Positions 1 through 7,779 of a DNA stretch of 39,756 nucleotides are shown piece by piece. Position 1 is the stretch's first letter, and each line of letters begins with the position of its first letter. The translations under genes and the position numbers were made by a program. The stretch is from OLB6 sp964493635 (lineage in GTDB: Bacteria; Bacteroidota; Ignavibacteria; Kapaibacteriales; Kapaibacteriaceae). The stretch spans positions 1 through 39,756 of the forward strand of contig CAZBOW010000021.1 in assembly GCA_964493635.1 (NCBI GenBank), read 5' to 3'. Below the pieces are notes generated by a model. That model did not search any database and had not been told where the DNA came from. It saw only the letters and a program-made list of their open reading frames with translations.

Positions 1-1214
1 ATCCGCTACCGTTTTCGGTTGAGCGCCGGGACTTGATCGGCAACCGGATTGTCATTGACGGCAATTCGGCCTGCGCCCTCGGTGCGGTGTACGCTGGCGC
101 CACCGTGGCAGCGTGGTATCCCATCACGCCATCGACATCGGTTGCCGAAGCATTCGATAGCTACTGTTCTGAACTGCGGATGCGTCCGGATGGTACGCGG
201 AACTATGCCATCGTCCAAGCCGAGGACGAACTGGCCGCCATTGGCATGGCAATCGGGGCAAATTGGAATGGGGCTCGAGCATTTACCGCTACGAGTGGCC
301 CCGGTGTATCGCTCATGAATGAGTTCTTAGGCTTGGCCTACTTCGCCGAGATCCCAGTGGTACTGATCGACGTGCAGCGCGTTGGTCCCAGCACGGGGAT
401 GCCCACGCGCACGCAGCAGTCGGATCTTACCCTAGCGGCCTATGCCTCACACGGCGATACGAAGCACCCAATGCTCTTTCCGTCGACTCCCACGGAGTGC
501 TTTGATCTGACGGTGGCTGCCTTTGATCTGGCCGATCGCCTGCAAACGCCCATCATGGTGATGACCGATCTGGACCTTGGGATGAACGATCACCTCACAG
601 CCCCCTTCCAGTGGGATGATGCGCGTACACTGGATCTGGGGAAGGTGCTTACCGCCGAAGATCTTGACGCCCTGCCAAAGTATGGCCGCTATCTCGACAC
701 CGACGGCGATGGAATCCCTTACCGAACCATTCCGGGGACGCATCCCACCAAGGGTGCCTACGTTGCTCGGGGCACCTCGCGGACGCGCATGGGCGTCTAC
801 ACAGAGAAGTCCGAGGACTACCAGGACAACATGGAACGCCTTACCCTGAAATGGTCAACGGCCTCGTCCCTGGTGCCACCAGCAGAGATCCACCACAGCA
901 CGGTTCCAACCCGAGATGGTCTGCTCTACTTCGGTACCACGACGCAGGCCGCCATGGAGGCGGCCGACCTGCTGGCAGCCAGCGGACTTCCGCTTGATCA
1001 GTGTCGGCTGCGATCGTTCCCGTTTGGCACCGAGGTAGCCGCCTTTGTGGAAACGCACGATCGCATCTTCGTGGTGGAACAGAACCGCGACGGACAGATG
1101 CGACAACTTCTCATTGCCGAGCTGGGCATCGACCCACGTCGACTCATCTCCGTGCTGAATTTCGACGGAAAGCCCATCACAGCCGACTTCATCACCCGAT
1201 CGATCACTGCATAG
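1..1214 (+). CDS. korA: 2-oxoacid:ferredoxin oxidoreductase, alpha subunit (5' end outside window)
   Basis: This is the C-terminal two thirds of the alpha chain of a 2-oxoacid:acceptor oxidoreductase, which with KorB converts 2-oxoglutarate (or a related 2-oxoacid), CoA and oxidised ferredoxin to the acyl-CoA, CO2 and reduced ferredoxin in the cytoplasm. The reading frame is open to the first base (complete codons from base 3), so the start and the N-terminal gamma-like domain expected in long KorA proteins lie outside the window; a TTG at 33 is only an internal codon. Visible family features are the GNSACALGAVYAG segment, the WYPITPSTS motif near the start of the pyrimidine-binding domain, and the SGPGVSLMNEFLG stretch. 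The gene ends 11 bases before korB, so the two form an operon. Substrate choice (2-oxoglutarate rather than pyruvate) is inferred from resemblance to KorAB and is not proven. Confidence 0.9.
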   Translation, partial: PLPFSVERRDLIGNRIVIDGNSACALGAVYAGATVAAWYPITPSTSVAEAFDSYCSELRMRPDGTRNYAIVQAEDELAAIGMAIGANWNGARAFTATSGPGVSLMNEFLGLAYFAEIPVVLIDVQRVGPSTGMPTRTQQSDLTLAAYASHGDTKHPMLFPSTPTECFDLTVAAFDLADRLQTPIMVMTDLDLGMNDHLTAPFQWDDARTLDLGKVLTAEDLDALPKYGRYLDTDGDGIPYRTIPGTHPTKGAYVARGTSRTRMGVYTEKSEDYQDNMERLTLKWSTASSLVPPAEIHHSTVPTRDGLLYFGTTTQAAMEAADLLAASGLPLDQCRLRSFPFGTEVAAFVETHDRIFVVEQNRDGQMRQLLIAELGIDPRRLISVLNFDGKPITADFITRSITA

Positions 1215-1225
1215 AACCCGGTACT

Positions 1226-2101
1226 ATGTCCTACGTAAAACCCACCTTCCGCCATCCTGAACTCCCTCGTAACGAGCTGGGATACACCAAGCACGATTAT
1301 GAAGGGGGCTTATCGACGCTCTGTGCCGGCTGTGGACACGACTCCATCAGTGCAGCGATTGTGCAGGCCTGCTTCGAGATGAACATCGAACCGCACAAGG
1401 TTGCCAAGATGTCGGGTATCGGGTGCTCGTCGAAAACACCGGCCTANNNNNNNNNNNNNNNNNNNNNNNNNNNNNNNNNNNNNNNNNNNNNNNNNNNNNN
1501 NNNNNNNNNNNNNNNNNNNNNNNNNNNNNNNNNNNNNNNNNNNNNNTTCGATGCCATCGATCTGGCTGGGCTGGCCTTGGAACTGGGTGGTACGTTTGTG
1601 GCCCAAAGTTTCAGCGGCGACAAACACCAGCTTGTCCCCTTGCTCAAGGCAGCAATGCATCATAAAGGATTTTCGTTCATCAACGTGTTGTCGCCCTGCG
1701 TGACGTTCAACAACAATGCAGGTTCTACCAAGAGCTACGACTGGGTACGCGACCACATGGAAGCCACGGCGACCATCGACCTAGTCCCCCTGCGCACGGA
1801 AATCACGGCATCGTACGACGACGGTGCCCATCAAGCAGTAGAGCTGCATGATGGGTCAACGATCGTCCTTGAGAAATTGGCCCACGACTGGAATCCTCGA
1901 GATCGCAACTCCGCCGTCCGTGCACTGCACGCTGCTCGCGATGAAGGACGGATCCTGACCGGTCTGCTCTACGTCGATGAAGCCCGTGAGAACTTGCACG
2001 AGATTCTCCGCACGACCAGCCTACCGCTCAACAAACTACAGCCCTCCGACCTGATTCCCGGAGCCGACGCCCTTGAGAAGATTAACGCATCACTCCGGTG
2101 A
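1226..2101 (+). CDS. korB: 2-oxoacid:ferredoxin oxidoreductase, beta subunit (interrupted by assembly gap)
   Basis: This is the thiamine-diphosphate-binding beta subunit that partners KorA. The ATG at 1226 gives an N-terminus followed by the characteristic LCAGCGHDSI motif and SGIGCSSKTPA; after the gap come SFSGDKHQLVPL and SPCVTFNN, all typical of the KorB family. A run of 100 N at 1447-1546 removes the central region, where the GDGD motif and the NN of the thiamine-diphosphate and magnesium site should be. The flanks encode about 73 and 184 residues; from memory the family is around 340 residues, so roughly 85-95 residues are missing and the real gap should be longer than 100 bases. If the gene is intact, the missing length must be 1 modulo 3. 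It lies 11 bases after korA. Confidence 0.92.
   Translation: MSYVKPTFRHPELPRNELGYTKHDYEGGLSTLCAGCGHDSISAAIVQACFEMNIEPHKVAKMSGIGCSSKTPAXXXXXXXXXXXXXXXXXXXXXXXXXXXXXXXXXXFDAIDLAGLALELGGTFVAQSFSGDKHQLVPLLKAAMHHKGFSFINVLSPCVTFNNNAGSTKSYDWVRDHMEATATIDLVPLRTEITASYDDGAHQAVELHDGSTIVLEKLAHDWNPRDRNSAVRALHAARDEGRILTGLLYVDEARENLHEILRTTSLPLNKLQPSDLIPGADALEKINASLR
1447..1546. other. assembly gap (100 N) inside korB
   Basis: Exactly 100 N, the usual placeholder for a scaffold gap of unknown size. The korB frame continues across it as drawn, but the missing conserved segment argues that the true gap is nearer 260-290 bases (estimate from family length, inference). Confidence 0.98.
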
Positions 2102-2113
2102 GGCCTTTCTTCG

Positions 2114-2121
2114 TATCTTTG
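2114..2121 (+). promoter_or_regulatory. Bacteroidota-type -7 promoter element (TATCTTTG)
   Basis: A perfect match to the TAnnTTTG -7 consensus lies 13 bases after the korB stop and about 145 bases before the DEAD-box helicase start. No clear TTG -33 element is seen at the usual spacing. The remaining 2122-2264 stretch shows no gene. Confidence 0.5.
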
Positions 2122-2264
2122 TGAGTTATTCGGTGAGTGTTCTTTCACCTGCCCCCGGTTCCACCCTTCCCTGATGGGATACGATCACGGTTGCAAGCAC
2201 AGCAGAATCGTTCTGCGCGAAAGACGTAACCGACATGATCAATCCACTCTCAGAAGGAAGGTCC

Positions 2265-3515
2265 ATGACCTTTTCCGAATTGGCGCTATGTGCGCCAGTC
2301 CAAGAAGCCGTGCACAATGCCGGCTACACAACTCCCACGCCGATTCAAGAGCAGGCCATCCCCATGGTGTTGGCCGGCCATGACGTCTTTGCCTGTGCAC
2401 AGACGGGTACCGGCAAGACGGCAGCCTTTGCGCTGCCCATTCTCACAAAGCTCCACAACGATCCATCCAAGAAACGCGAGCCCAGCGTTGTGGTGCTTGC
2501 ACCAACGCGCGAGCTGGCTGCCCAGATTGGTGAGAGTTTTCTAACCTACGGTAAGCGTGTTCGAGCGCGGTACCTTACGGTGTACGGTGGTGTGAGCATT
2601 AACCCACAAATCCACGCCCTTCGCAAGGGTATTGATGTGGTGATTGCAACACCGGGACGATTAATCGACCTGATCGATCAGCGCGCCATTCGGTTGGATC
2701 ACGTCCACACGCTGGTACTCGACGAAGCTGACCGCATGATGGACATGGGCTTTATGCCGCAAATCAAGCGGATCATCGAGCGTATTCCGAAGGAACGCCA
2801 AACGTTGTTCTTCTCGGCAACGATTCCCGACGAGATTCGCTCGCTGGCCGAGTCGATTCTGCGCACGCCAACGCACATTGCTGTTGCGCCGGTGTCGAGC
2901 ACCGCCGAGCGCGTTGAACAGCGCCGGTACCTTGTAAGCAAGACCGATAAGCGGAAGCTTCTGCGGCACCTCCTAGAAACAGAAATCACCGAGCAGGTTT
3001 TGGTCTTTTCGCGCACCAAGCGGGGCGCCGATCGCATTGCACAGGATCTGGAGAAAGCTGAGATCCGGGCTGCTGCCCTGCACGGCGATAAAACTCAGGC
3101 GGCACGGGACCGAGCCCTACGTTCCTTTAAGGATGGACGGGTTCGCGTTCTGATTGCCACCGACATCGCCTCGCGCGGGATCGACATCTCCCAGCTACCG
3201 GTGGTGGTGAACTACGATCTTCCGGACTCACCGGAGACCTATGTCCACCGCATTGGTCGCACGGGTCGCGCAGGATTCGAGGGTGTTGCCCTTACGTTCT
3301 TTACGCCCGAAGAACACCGTGACGTGCGCGATATCGAAAACCTGATCCAACAGCGGATTCCCGTTGTACAGGACCATCCGTTCAATCCCGGACCATCGGC
3401 TCCCACGTCCGAGGGTGGGCCGAAGCCGCAGCGCCAAGCCGACAAGCCCCATCAGCATCGTGCGCCGGCAGGTTCGAAGTCCCGTCGTGGCCGACCACAG
3501 AGCCATCGACGGTAA
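2265..3515 (+). CDS. DEAD-box ATP-dependent RNA helicase (RhlE/DeaD type)
   Basis: A 416-residue RNA helicase that would unwind short RNA duplexes in the cytoplasm, probably in ribosome assembly or RNA decay. All hallmark motifs are present in order: Q motif PTPIQEQ (about residue 24), Walker A AQTGTGKT (45-52), PTRELA, TPGR, the DEAD box (153-156), SAT, DIASRGID and HRIGRTGRAG. The last 45 or so residues are a basic Gln/Arg/His/Pro-rich tail, likely an unstructured RNA-binding extension. I chose the ATG at 2265 over one at 2235 because it is preceded by a purine-rich AGAAGGAAGG ribosome-binding site and gives the normal RhlE-like N-terminus (MTFSELAL). It stands after a TATCTTTG element and is followed by a gene with its own promoter element. 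Whether it is RhlE, DeaD or a lineage-specific paralogue cannot be settled from motifs alone. Confidence 0.93.
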   Translation: MTFSELALCAPVQEAVHNAGYTTPTPIQEQAIPMVLAGHDVFACAQTGTGKTAAFALPILTKLHNDPSKKREPSVVVLAPTRELAAQIGESFLTYGKRVRARYLTVYGGVSINPQIHALRKGIDVVIATPGRLIDLIDQRAIRLDHVHTLVLDEADRMMDMGFMPQIKRIIERIPKERQTLFFSATIPDEIRSLAESILRTPTHIAVAPVSSTAERVEQRRYLVSKTDKRKLLRHLLETEITEQVLVFSRTKRGADRIAQDLEKAEIRAAALHGDKTQAARDRALRSFKDGRVRVLIATDIASRGIDISQLPVVVNYDLPDSPETYVHRIGRTGRAGFEGVALTFFTPEEHRDVRDIENLIQQRIPVVQDHPFNPGPSAPTSEGGPKPQRQADKPHQHRAPAGSKSRRGRPQSHRR

Positions 3516-3518
3516 CCG

Positions 3519-3526
3519 TATATTTG
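3519..3526 (+). promoter_or_regulatory. Bacteroidota-type -7 promoter element (TATATTTG)
   Basis: A perfect TAnnTTTG match four bases after the helicase stop and 40 bases upstream of the ATG at 3566, well placed for the DUF1801 gene. No obvious -33 TTG is seen. Confidence 0.55.
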
Positions 3527-3565
3527 TGTCTTCTGCTTGTACCATAACGTACACCCGTTCTGAGC

Positions 3566-4408
3566 ATGTCTGATCAAGATCCTACCCCAAAGCCACCCGT
3601 AGTAAACGACTCTGCAAACGACTCCAACACCTCGCCCTCTTCCGAAGGGGGCGAGTCGTCTTCTCGTAATCGCAACCGTCGGCGTCGCGGCAAGCGTCGT
3701 CCACAGGGGCAACAGGCCGATGGATCAACCGATTCCACGGTTGAATCGACCGACGTGGTTGAACCCTCCGAGCAGTCAGAGGGGGTTGAGTCTGGTGAGC
3801 GAAAGAAGAGTCGTCGTCGTAAAAAGAAGAAACGTCCAGAGGGTGAGTCCCCTGCTGGTGAAACGACCAACGACACAGGCAGTACATCGGAACAGGGTCA
3901 GAAGCCGTCGCGCGAACCTCGTCAGCGTCCGGAGAAGAAGGAACGCGCCCCACGAGGCTCCGTGTTGGATCGCCGTCGCACGCGTGGCGAAGCCATCTTA
4001 GACTTCCCCGACGACGAGCCAATCATGCCGGCAGCGCCGGCACCCGTTGCTACCAGCGTTGATGGCTATATCAAGCAACTCCGCGGCTGGCAGCGTGAAG
4101 TCGTCATGACGCTGCGCGGCATCGTCAAGAGTCAGGCCAATGACGTCACAGAAAACATCATGTGGTCGCAACCGGTGTACACGCTGGATGGTCCCGTCTG
4201 TTACATCAAGGCCTTTAGCAACCACGTCAACATCGGATTCTGGCGAGGCAACGAGCTGGAAGATCTTAGCGACCGACTCGTCGGCGAGCTGCAGACCATG
4301 CGCCACATCACGATCCGTGCTGTGAACGAGGTCGACCGCGAACTCTTTGAGTCCATAGTGCGCAAGGCCGTGCAGTTGAATCGGGAAAAAGGCGACCCTA
4401 CTGCCTGA
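3566..4408 (+). CDS. DUF1801-domain protein with charged low-complexity N-terminus
   Basis: A 280-residue protein in two parts. Residues 1 to about 160 are low complexity: Ser/Asp/Glu-rich stretches alternate with strongly basic blocks (RNRNRRRRGKRR, KKSRRRKKKKRPEG), suggesting a disordered nucleic-acid- or ribosome-binding region. The C-terminal 115 or so residues resemble DUF1801 (YdhG-like), with the VDGYIKQLRGWQREV start, the ENIMWSQPVYTLDG segment and NHVNIGFWRG; the molecular function of this fold is not firmly known. The basic blocks resemble the tail of the helicase encoded just upstream, so a shared RNA-related role is possible, but the gene has its own -7 element at 3519. Its 3' end overlaps the convergent dapD gene by 11 bases. 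DUF1801 proteins I know of are mostly just the domain, so the long N-terminus is unusual. Confidence 0.85.
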   Translation: MSDQDPTPKPPVVNDSANDSNTSPSSEGGESSSRNRNRRRRGKRRPQGQQADGSTDSTVESTDVVEPSEQSEGVESGERKKSRRRKKKKRPEGESPAGETTNDTGSTSEQGQKPSREPRQRPEKKERAPRGSVLDRRRTRGEAILDFPDDEPIMPAAPAPVATSVDGYIKQLRGWQREVVMTLRGIVKSQANDVTENIMWSQPVYTLDGPVCYIKAFSNHVNIGFWRGNELEDLSDRLVGELQTMRHITIRAVNEVDRELFESIVRKAVQLNREKGDPTA

Positions 4409-5240
4409 GAGCCTCCTCGAGTGCTGTCCGAGCGTCGGTCTTGCTATCGCGGTACTTCACAATCAGTGGTGTACTCACGCTTACGCCGTGCTCCTGACCA
4501 AAGTCCGTGGTCACGCGTCGAGTCCCGGCGACAACCACTGCTCCCTCCGGGATCTCCAGAGGAAGCCCCTCCGCACTGCGGAGGATCCGTTCGTGGACGA
4601 GATCGTACACCGGTGTTGAGGCGTTCAGAATCACGCCACTACCAAGTACGGCGCGGCTGCGTACCCGCACGCCCTCGTACACGCCGCAATTGCCCCCTAC
4701 CATCACGTCGTCTTCAATCACGACTGGTCGGGCACCTGCCGGTTCAAGGACGCCTCCGATCTGCGCCGCTGCGCTGAGGTGCACCCGTTTGCCGATTTGG
4801 GCGCACGTGCCCACCAGGGCATGGGAATCCACCATCGTCCCTTCGTCGACGTATGCCCCAATATTGATGTACATCGGAGGCATACAGATCACGCCCGGAG
4901 CCACGTAGGCGCCGGTTCGGATGGCGGATCCACCGGGTACGATGCGAACCTGATCGTCCAGGGTAAGGGGCTTTAGTGGCAGGGTGTCCTTATCGAAGAA
5001 CGGGAATCCCTCTCCAACGGAGGCATCTACCAACCGACCCTTTCGGAACAAGGTCAGGATTCCTTGTTTTACCCACGAGTTCACCGTCCAGCCGGAGCCC
5101 GAGGGCTCTGCTGCACGCACGACACCAGCATTGAGGGCGGCAAGAAACTCTGCACACGTCTGATCGGCGTGTGGTGAGCTCAGCAGTTCGTGCGGTGCCA
5201 GACTGGACAGCGCTTCCATGCGCTGTTGAAGTGTAGGCAT
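4398..5240 (-). CDS. dapD: 2,3,4,5-tetrahydropyridine-2,6-dicarboxylate N-succinyltransferase
   Basis: A 280-residue enzyme of the succinylase branch of lysine and meso-diaminopimelate synthesis; it transfers succinyl from succinyl-CoA to tetrahydrodipicolinate in the cytoplasm. The sequence has the DapD N-terminal helical domain (ending near the VNSWVKQGILTLFR segment) followed by left-handed beta-helix hexapeptide repeats (IRTGAYVAPGVICMPP, YVDEGTMVDSHALVG, VVIEDDVMVGGNCGVYEGV). The ATG at 5240 is chosen because GGGAGG lies five bases upstream and the usual MPTLQQRMEAL start follows. The reading frame stays open further upstream, but that part overlaps speB. The ribosome-binding site sits on the end of speB, whose stop is only two bases away, so translation is probably coupled. 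The product is needed for peptidoglycan, in line with mpl later in the window. Confidence 0.95.
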   Translation of the reverse strand: MPTLQQRMEALSSLAPHELLSSPHADQTCAEFLAALNAGVVRAAEPSGSGWTVNSWVKQGILTLFRKGRLVDASVGEGFPFFDKDTLPLKPLTLDDQVRIVPGGSAIRTGAYVAPGVICMPPMYINIGAYVDEGTMVDSHALVGTCAQIGKRVHLSAAAQIGGVLEPAGARPVVIEDDVMVGGNCGVYEGVRVRSRAVLGSGVILNASTPVYDLVHERILRSAEGLPLEIPEGAVVVAGTRRVTTDFGQEHGVSVSTPLIVKYRDSKTDARTALEEALRQ

Positions 5241-5242
5241 GA

Positions 5243-6124
5243 TTACCTCCCAGTCCATGCCAGGTTCAACATTTTGTACAGCAAGCGGGCTGTGGCCAGG
5301 TCGGGATGCGTGACCTTCGGCACCGGAGCCAACTCCACAATGTCCATCCCTACAATTCGGCGACCACTGCGGACGACTTCGCGCACAACGTCGAGAGCCT
5401 CGTGGTAGGTAAGTCCGTCCGGCTCCGGCGTACCGGTCGACGGCATGATTGCCGGATCCAGTGCGTCGACGTCGAAGGTGATGTAGACGTCCTTGCCAAG
5501 GGTCTGGACCACCTTCTTTGCCCAATGCTTGCCGTGGTCGCCCTTATGTAGGGCAGAGGCAAAAAAGGTGTTGACTTTGTTTTCGCGGATAAATGCCCGC
5601 TCCTCACTGCAGAGCGCACGGATTCCCACCTGCGTGATGCGTTTTGGTGACATCATCTCCGCCACCCTGGCCATGACGGAAGCGTGGGAGTACTTCGATC
5701 CTTGGTAGGAATCGCGCAGATCCGAGTGCGCGTCAAACTGCAGGACGCTCATCTTGGGATAGCGTTCGAGATGCGCTGCAATGGGAGCGCTGCTGATGGT
5801 ATGCTCGCCACCAAGCGTAACAACGAACTTCTCCATTGCCAGCAACTTCGACACCCTCGTTCGGATTTTTTCGAGGGCCCGCGCATCCGTCGCCGTACCG
5901 AACGCCACTGGAGTATCCGTGGCAATGCCCACATCAAAGCACAGCTCACGGTCGGTTTCATCGTCGTAAAACTCCACGTAGGCACTCGCATCGATGATGG
6001 CCTTTGGACCCTTCTTTGTTCCACCGCCATAGCTCACGGTGTGTTCGTAGGGGGCTTGCACAATCACAATCTGAGCACGGTCAACGGTGCTGAACTGTTC
6101 GTCAATGTCGAGGAAGTTCTTCAT
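5243..6124 (-). CDS. speB: agmatinase (ureohydrolase family)
   Basis: A 293-residue manganese ureohydrolase, most likely agmatinase, which splits agmatine into putrescine and urea. The metal-binding motifs are all present: GGEH (His108), FDAHSDLRD (Asp131, His133, Asp135), SHAS, and DVDALDP (Asp218, Asp220), with MDIVELAP near the end. The DAHSD form is closer to agmatinases than to arginases, but arginase or guanidinobutyrase activity cannot be excluded. The ATG at 6124 gives a normal family length; a longer upstream frame has no family resemblance. A TACCTTTG element on this strand lies 43 bases upstream. dapD follows after two bases, an unusual operon pairing of polyamine and diaminopimelate metabolism. 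No arginine decarboxylase gene is visible in the window. Confidence 0.9.
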   Translation of the reverse strand: MKNFLDIDEQFSTVDRAQIVIVQAPYEHTVSYGGGTKKGPKAIIDASAYVEFYDDETDRELCFDVGIATDTPVAFGTATDARALEKIRTRVSKLLAMEKFVVTLGGEHTISSAPIAAHLERYPKMSVLQFDAHSDLRDSYQGSKYSHASVMARVAEMMSPKRITQVGIRALCSEERAFIRENKVNTFFASALHKGDHGKHWAKKVVQTLGKDVYITFDVDALDPAIMPSTGTPEPDGLTYHEALDVVREVVRSGRRIVGMDIVELAPVPKVTHPDLATARLLYKMLNLAWTGR

Positions 6125-6166
6125 ACATGGAGTTGTGGGGTGGGAATTGACGTACCGTATCTTGCA

Positions 6167-6174
6167 CAAAGGTA
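6167..6174 (-). promoter_or_regulatory. Bacteroidota-type -7 promoter element (TACCTTTG) for speB-dapD
   Basis: On the minus strand this is a perfect TAnnTTTG, 43 bases upstream of the speB ATG. It lies in the 85-base gap shared with the divergent transporter gene. Confidence 0.5.
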
Positions 6175-6209
6175 CGGTTTCACTGGCGGTCTGAGGGGAG
6201 ACAGTCTTG

Positions 6210-7478
6210 ATGAACTTGCAACGGCAGCGCTTCGGCTGGTACATGTACGACTGGGCCAACAGTGCGTTCAGCACCTCTGTTGTGACGGTTTTTTTCGGGC
6301 CGTACCTCACATCGGTGGCCGAGGCATCACCGCTACTGGGTATCCATCCCGGGGCGTTCTACTCGTACTGTGTCAGTGCCAGCGTGCTGCTACAGGTCCT
6401 GACCATGCCGTTGATCGGTACCCTTGTTGATGCAACACGCAAGCGTACTGCTCTGTTGGCCGTCACGGCCTATGCTGGTGCGATCGCCACGGCACTGCTG
6501 TTCTTCATCTCGGCCGAGGCCCAGAACGCCCTGCTTGGCGGACTGTTGTTTATTCTGGCAAATGTGGCATTTGGATCCAGCATCGTGGTGTCCAATAGCT
6601 TCCTTCCCGACCTTGCACAACCACAGGACCGCGACCGTATTTCCTCACGAGGATGGGCTGTTGGCTACCTGGGGGGCGGATTGCTGCTGCTGGGTCACCT
6701 GATGTACTTTCAAGACATTGAATCCGCCGGAGGATCGATCGGCTTGGCGGTGCGCACCATCCTTGCCTCGGTGGGTGTGTGGTGGGGGCTGTTTACCATC
6801 ATTCCCCTGCGCTGGCTTCCACGCCAATCCCAGCCAGCACTCCTGGCAGCACCAATCACTGTTGCGTCCACCTTTCGCCAGTTTCGGCACACGTTGCAGA
6901 GTATCCGTGCCGTACCGGCAACGCTGACCTTCTTCATTGCCTATCTGCTGTATAACGACACCATCCAGACGGTCATTGCCTTGGCGTCGGTCTATGGCCA
7001 GCAGGAACTGGGGTTGTCGATGTCGGTGCTTACGAAGGCCATCCTGCTGGTCCAGTTTGTTGCCATTGGCGGCTCTCTGCTCTTTGAACGTATCGCATCG
7101 CTGATTGGAACCAAACAGGCCATTGTGTTGAGCTTGATTGGTTGGGCCGGCGTGTTGCTGGCTGCCTACGGGGCCGTATCAACGGAGTGGCACTTCTACG
7201 TGCTCGCCGCAGCCATTGCCCTGGTCCTTGGAGGTACACAAGCACTCTCCCGATCAATGTTCAGTACCATGATTCCACCGGGCAAGGAGGGTGAGTACTT
7301 CGCACTCTATGAGATTAGCGACAAAGGGACATCGTGGCTTGGGCCACTAGCGTTTGGGGTGGCGCTCAGCGTGTCAGGATCCTACCGCCTGGCCCTGCTT
7401 TCGCTGATCGTCTTTTTGGTGGCTGGTATGGTCTTACTGCTTCGCGTCAAGATTTCGGCTGATTCGCACGGTAATTGA
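6210..7478 (+). CDS. MFS transporter, Atg22/UMF1-like
   Basis: A 422-residue inner-membrane protein with about 12 hydrophobic segments. The N-terminus, with FGWYMYDWANSAFSTSVVTV, is the signature of the UMF1/Atg22-like branch of the major facilitator superfamily. Yeast Atg22 effluxes amino acids from the vacuole, but bacterial substrates are largely unknown. A second recognisable segment is GKEGEYFALYEISDKGTSWLGP near residue 355, also typical of this branch. The ATG at 6210 is preferred over the adjoining TTG at 6207; GAGGGGAG lies about nine bases upstream. The gene is divergent from speB. It appears intact and single; nothing nearby identifies the cargo. Confidence 0.88.
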   Translation: MNLQRQRFGWYMYDWANSAFSTSVVTVFFGPYLTSVAEASPLLGIHPGAFYSYCVSASVLLQVLTMPLIGTLVDATRKRTALLAVTAYAGAIATALLFFISAEAQNALLGGLLFILANVAFGSSIVVSNSFLPDLAQPQDRDRISSRGWAVGYLGGGLLLLGHLMYFQDIESAGGSIGLAVRTILASVGVWWGLFTIIPLRWLPRQSQPALLAAPITVASTFRQFRHTLQSIRAVPATLTFFIAYLLYNDTIQTVIALASVYGQQELGLSMSVLTKAILLVQFVAIGGSLLFERIASLIGTKQAIVLSLIGWAGVLLAAYGAVSTEWHFYVLAAAIALVLGGTQALSRSMFSTMIPPGKEGEYFALYEISDKGTSWLGPLAFGVALSVSGSYRLALLSLIVFLVAGMVLLLRVKISADSHGN

Positions 7479-7490
7479 CCGCCTTCGTGG

Positions 7491-7498
7491 TATTTTTG
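7491..7498 (+). promoter_or_regulatory. Bacteroidota-type -7 promoter element (TATTTTTG)
   Basis: A perfect TAnnTTTG match 12 bases after the transporter stop and 34 bases before the ATG of the small gene at 7533. Its placement supports that gene being real. Confidence 0.5.
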
Positions 7499-7532
7499 CC
7501 GGAACATTCCATTATTAGCCGATGCATAGCCT

Positions 7533-7763
7533 ATGCTCCACAAGTACACCTCCCAAGCCTCAAAGCCACTCCGCTGGCACGATGGCTCTACAAGCGACGT
7601 CGGCCCAAACTCAATTTTGGAAACGGACTCCAACAATATTGTAGTCCTTGGTGGCGTGAACTACATTGCCGCGGGTTCCCAGGTGAACGTGCTTCTCAAC
7701 GGCGGCAGCTCCATGATTGGCATCGGTGAAGCCATCGAAGACGTGCCGGTGCGCAGCCTGTGA
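7533..7763 (+). CDS. small protein of unknown function
   Basis: A 76-residue protein I do not recognise. It has no signal peptide or membrane segment. The second half is Gly/Val/Ile-rich with a pattern suggesting a compact beta structure (VVLGGVNYIAAGSQVNVLLN, then GGSSMIGIGEAIEDVPV). Reasons to believe it is real: third codon positions are mostly G or C like its neighbours, a perfect TAnnTTTG element lies 34 bases upstream, and it fills the space between the transporter gene and the convergent ftsZ. No ribosome-binding site is evident, which is common for Bacteroidota. Function unknown. Confidence 0.6.
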   Translation: MLHKYTSQASKPLRWHDGSTSDVGPNSILETDSNNIVVLGGVNYIAAGSQVNVLLNGGSSMIGIGEAIEDVPVRSL

Positions 7764-7766
7764 GTT

Positions 7767-7779
7767 GGTGGTTGCCACC
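7767..7779. terminator. possible small bidirectional hairpin between the 7533 gene and ftsZ
   Basis: A GGTGG-TTG-CCACC stem-loop (five pairs, three-base loop) lies where two convergent genes meet and touches the ftsZ stop codon. There is no good T tract, so termination is only a guess. Confidence 0.25.
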
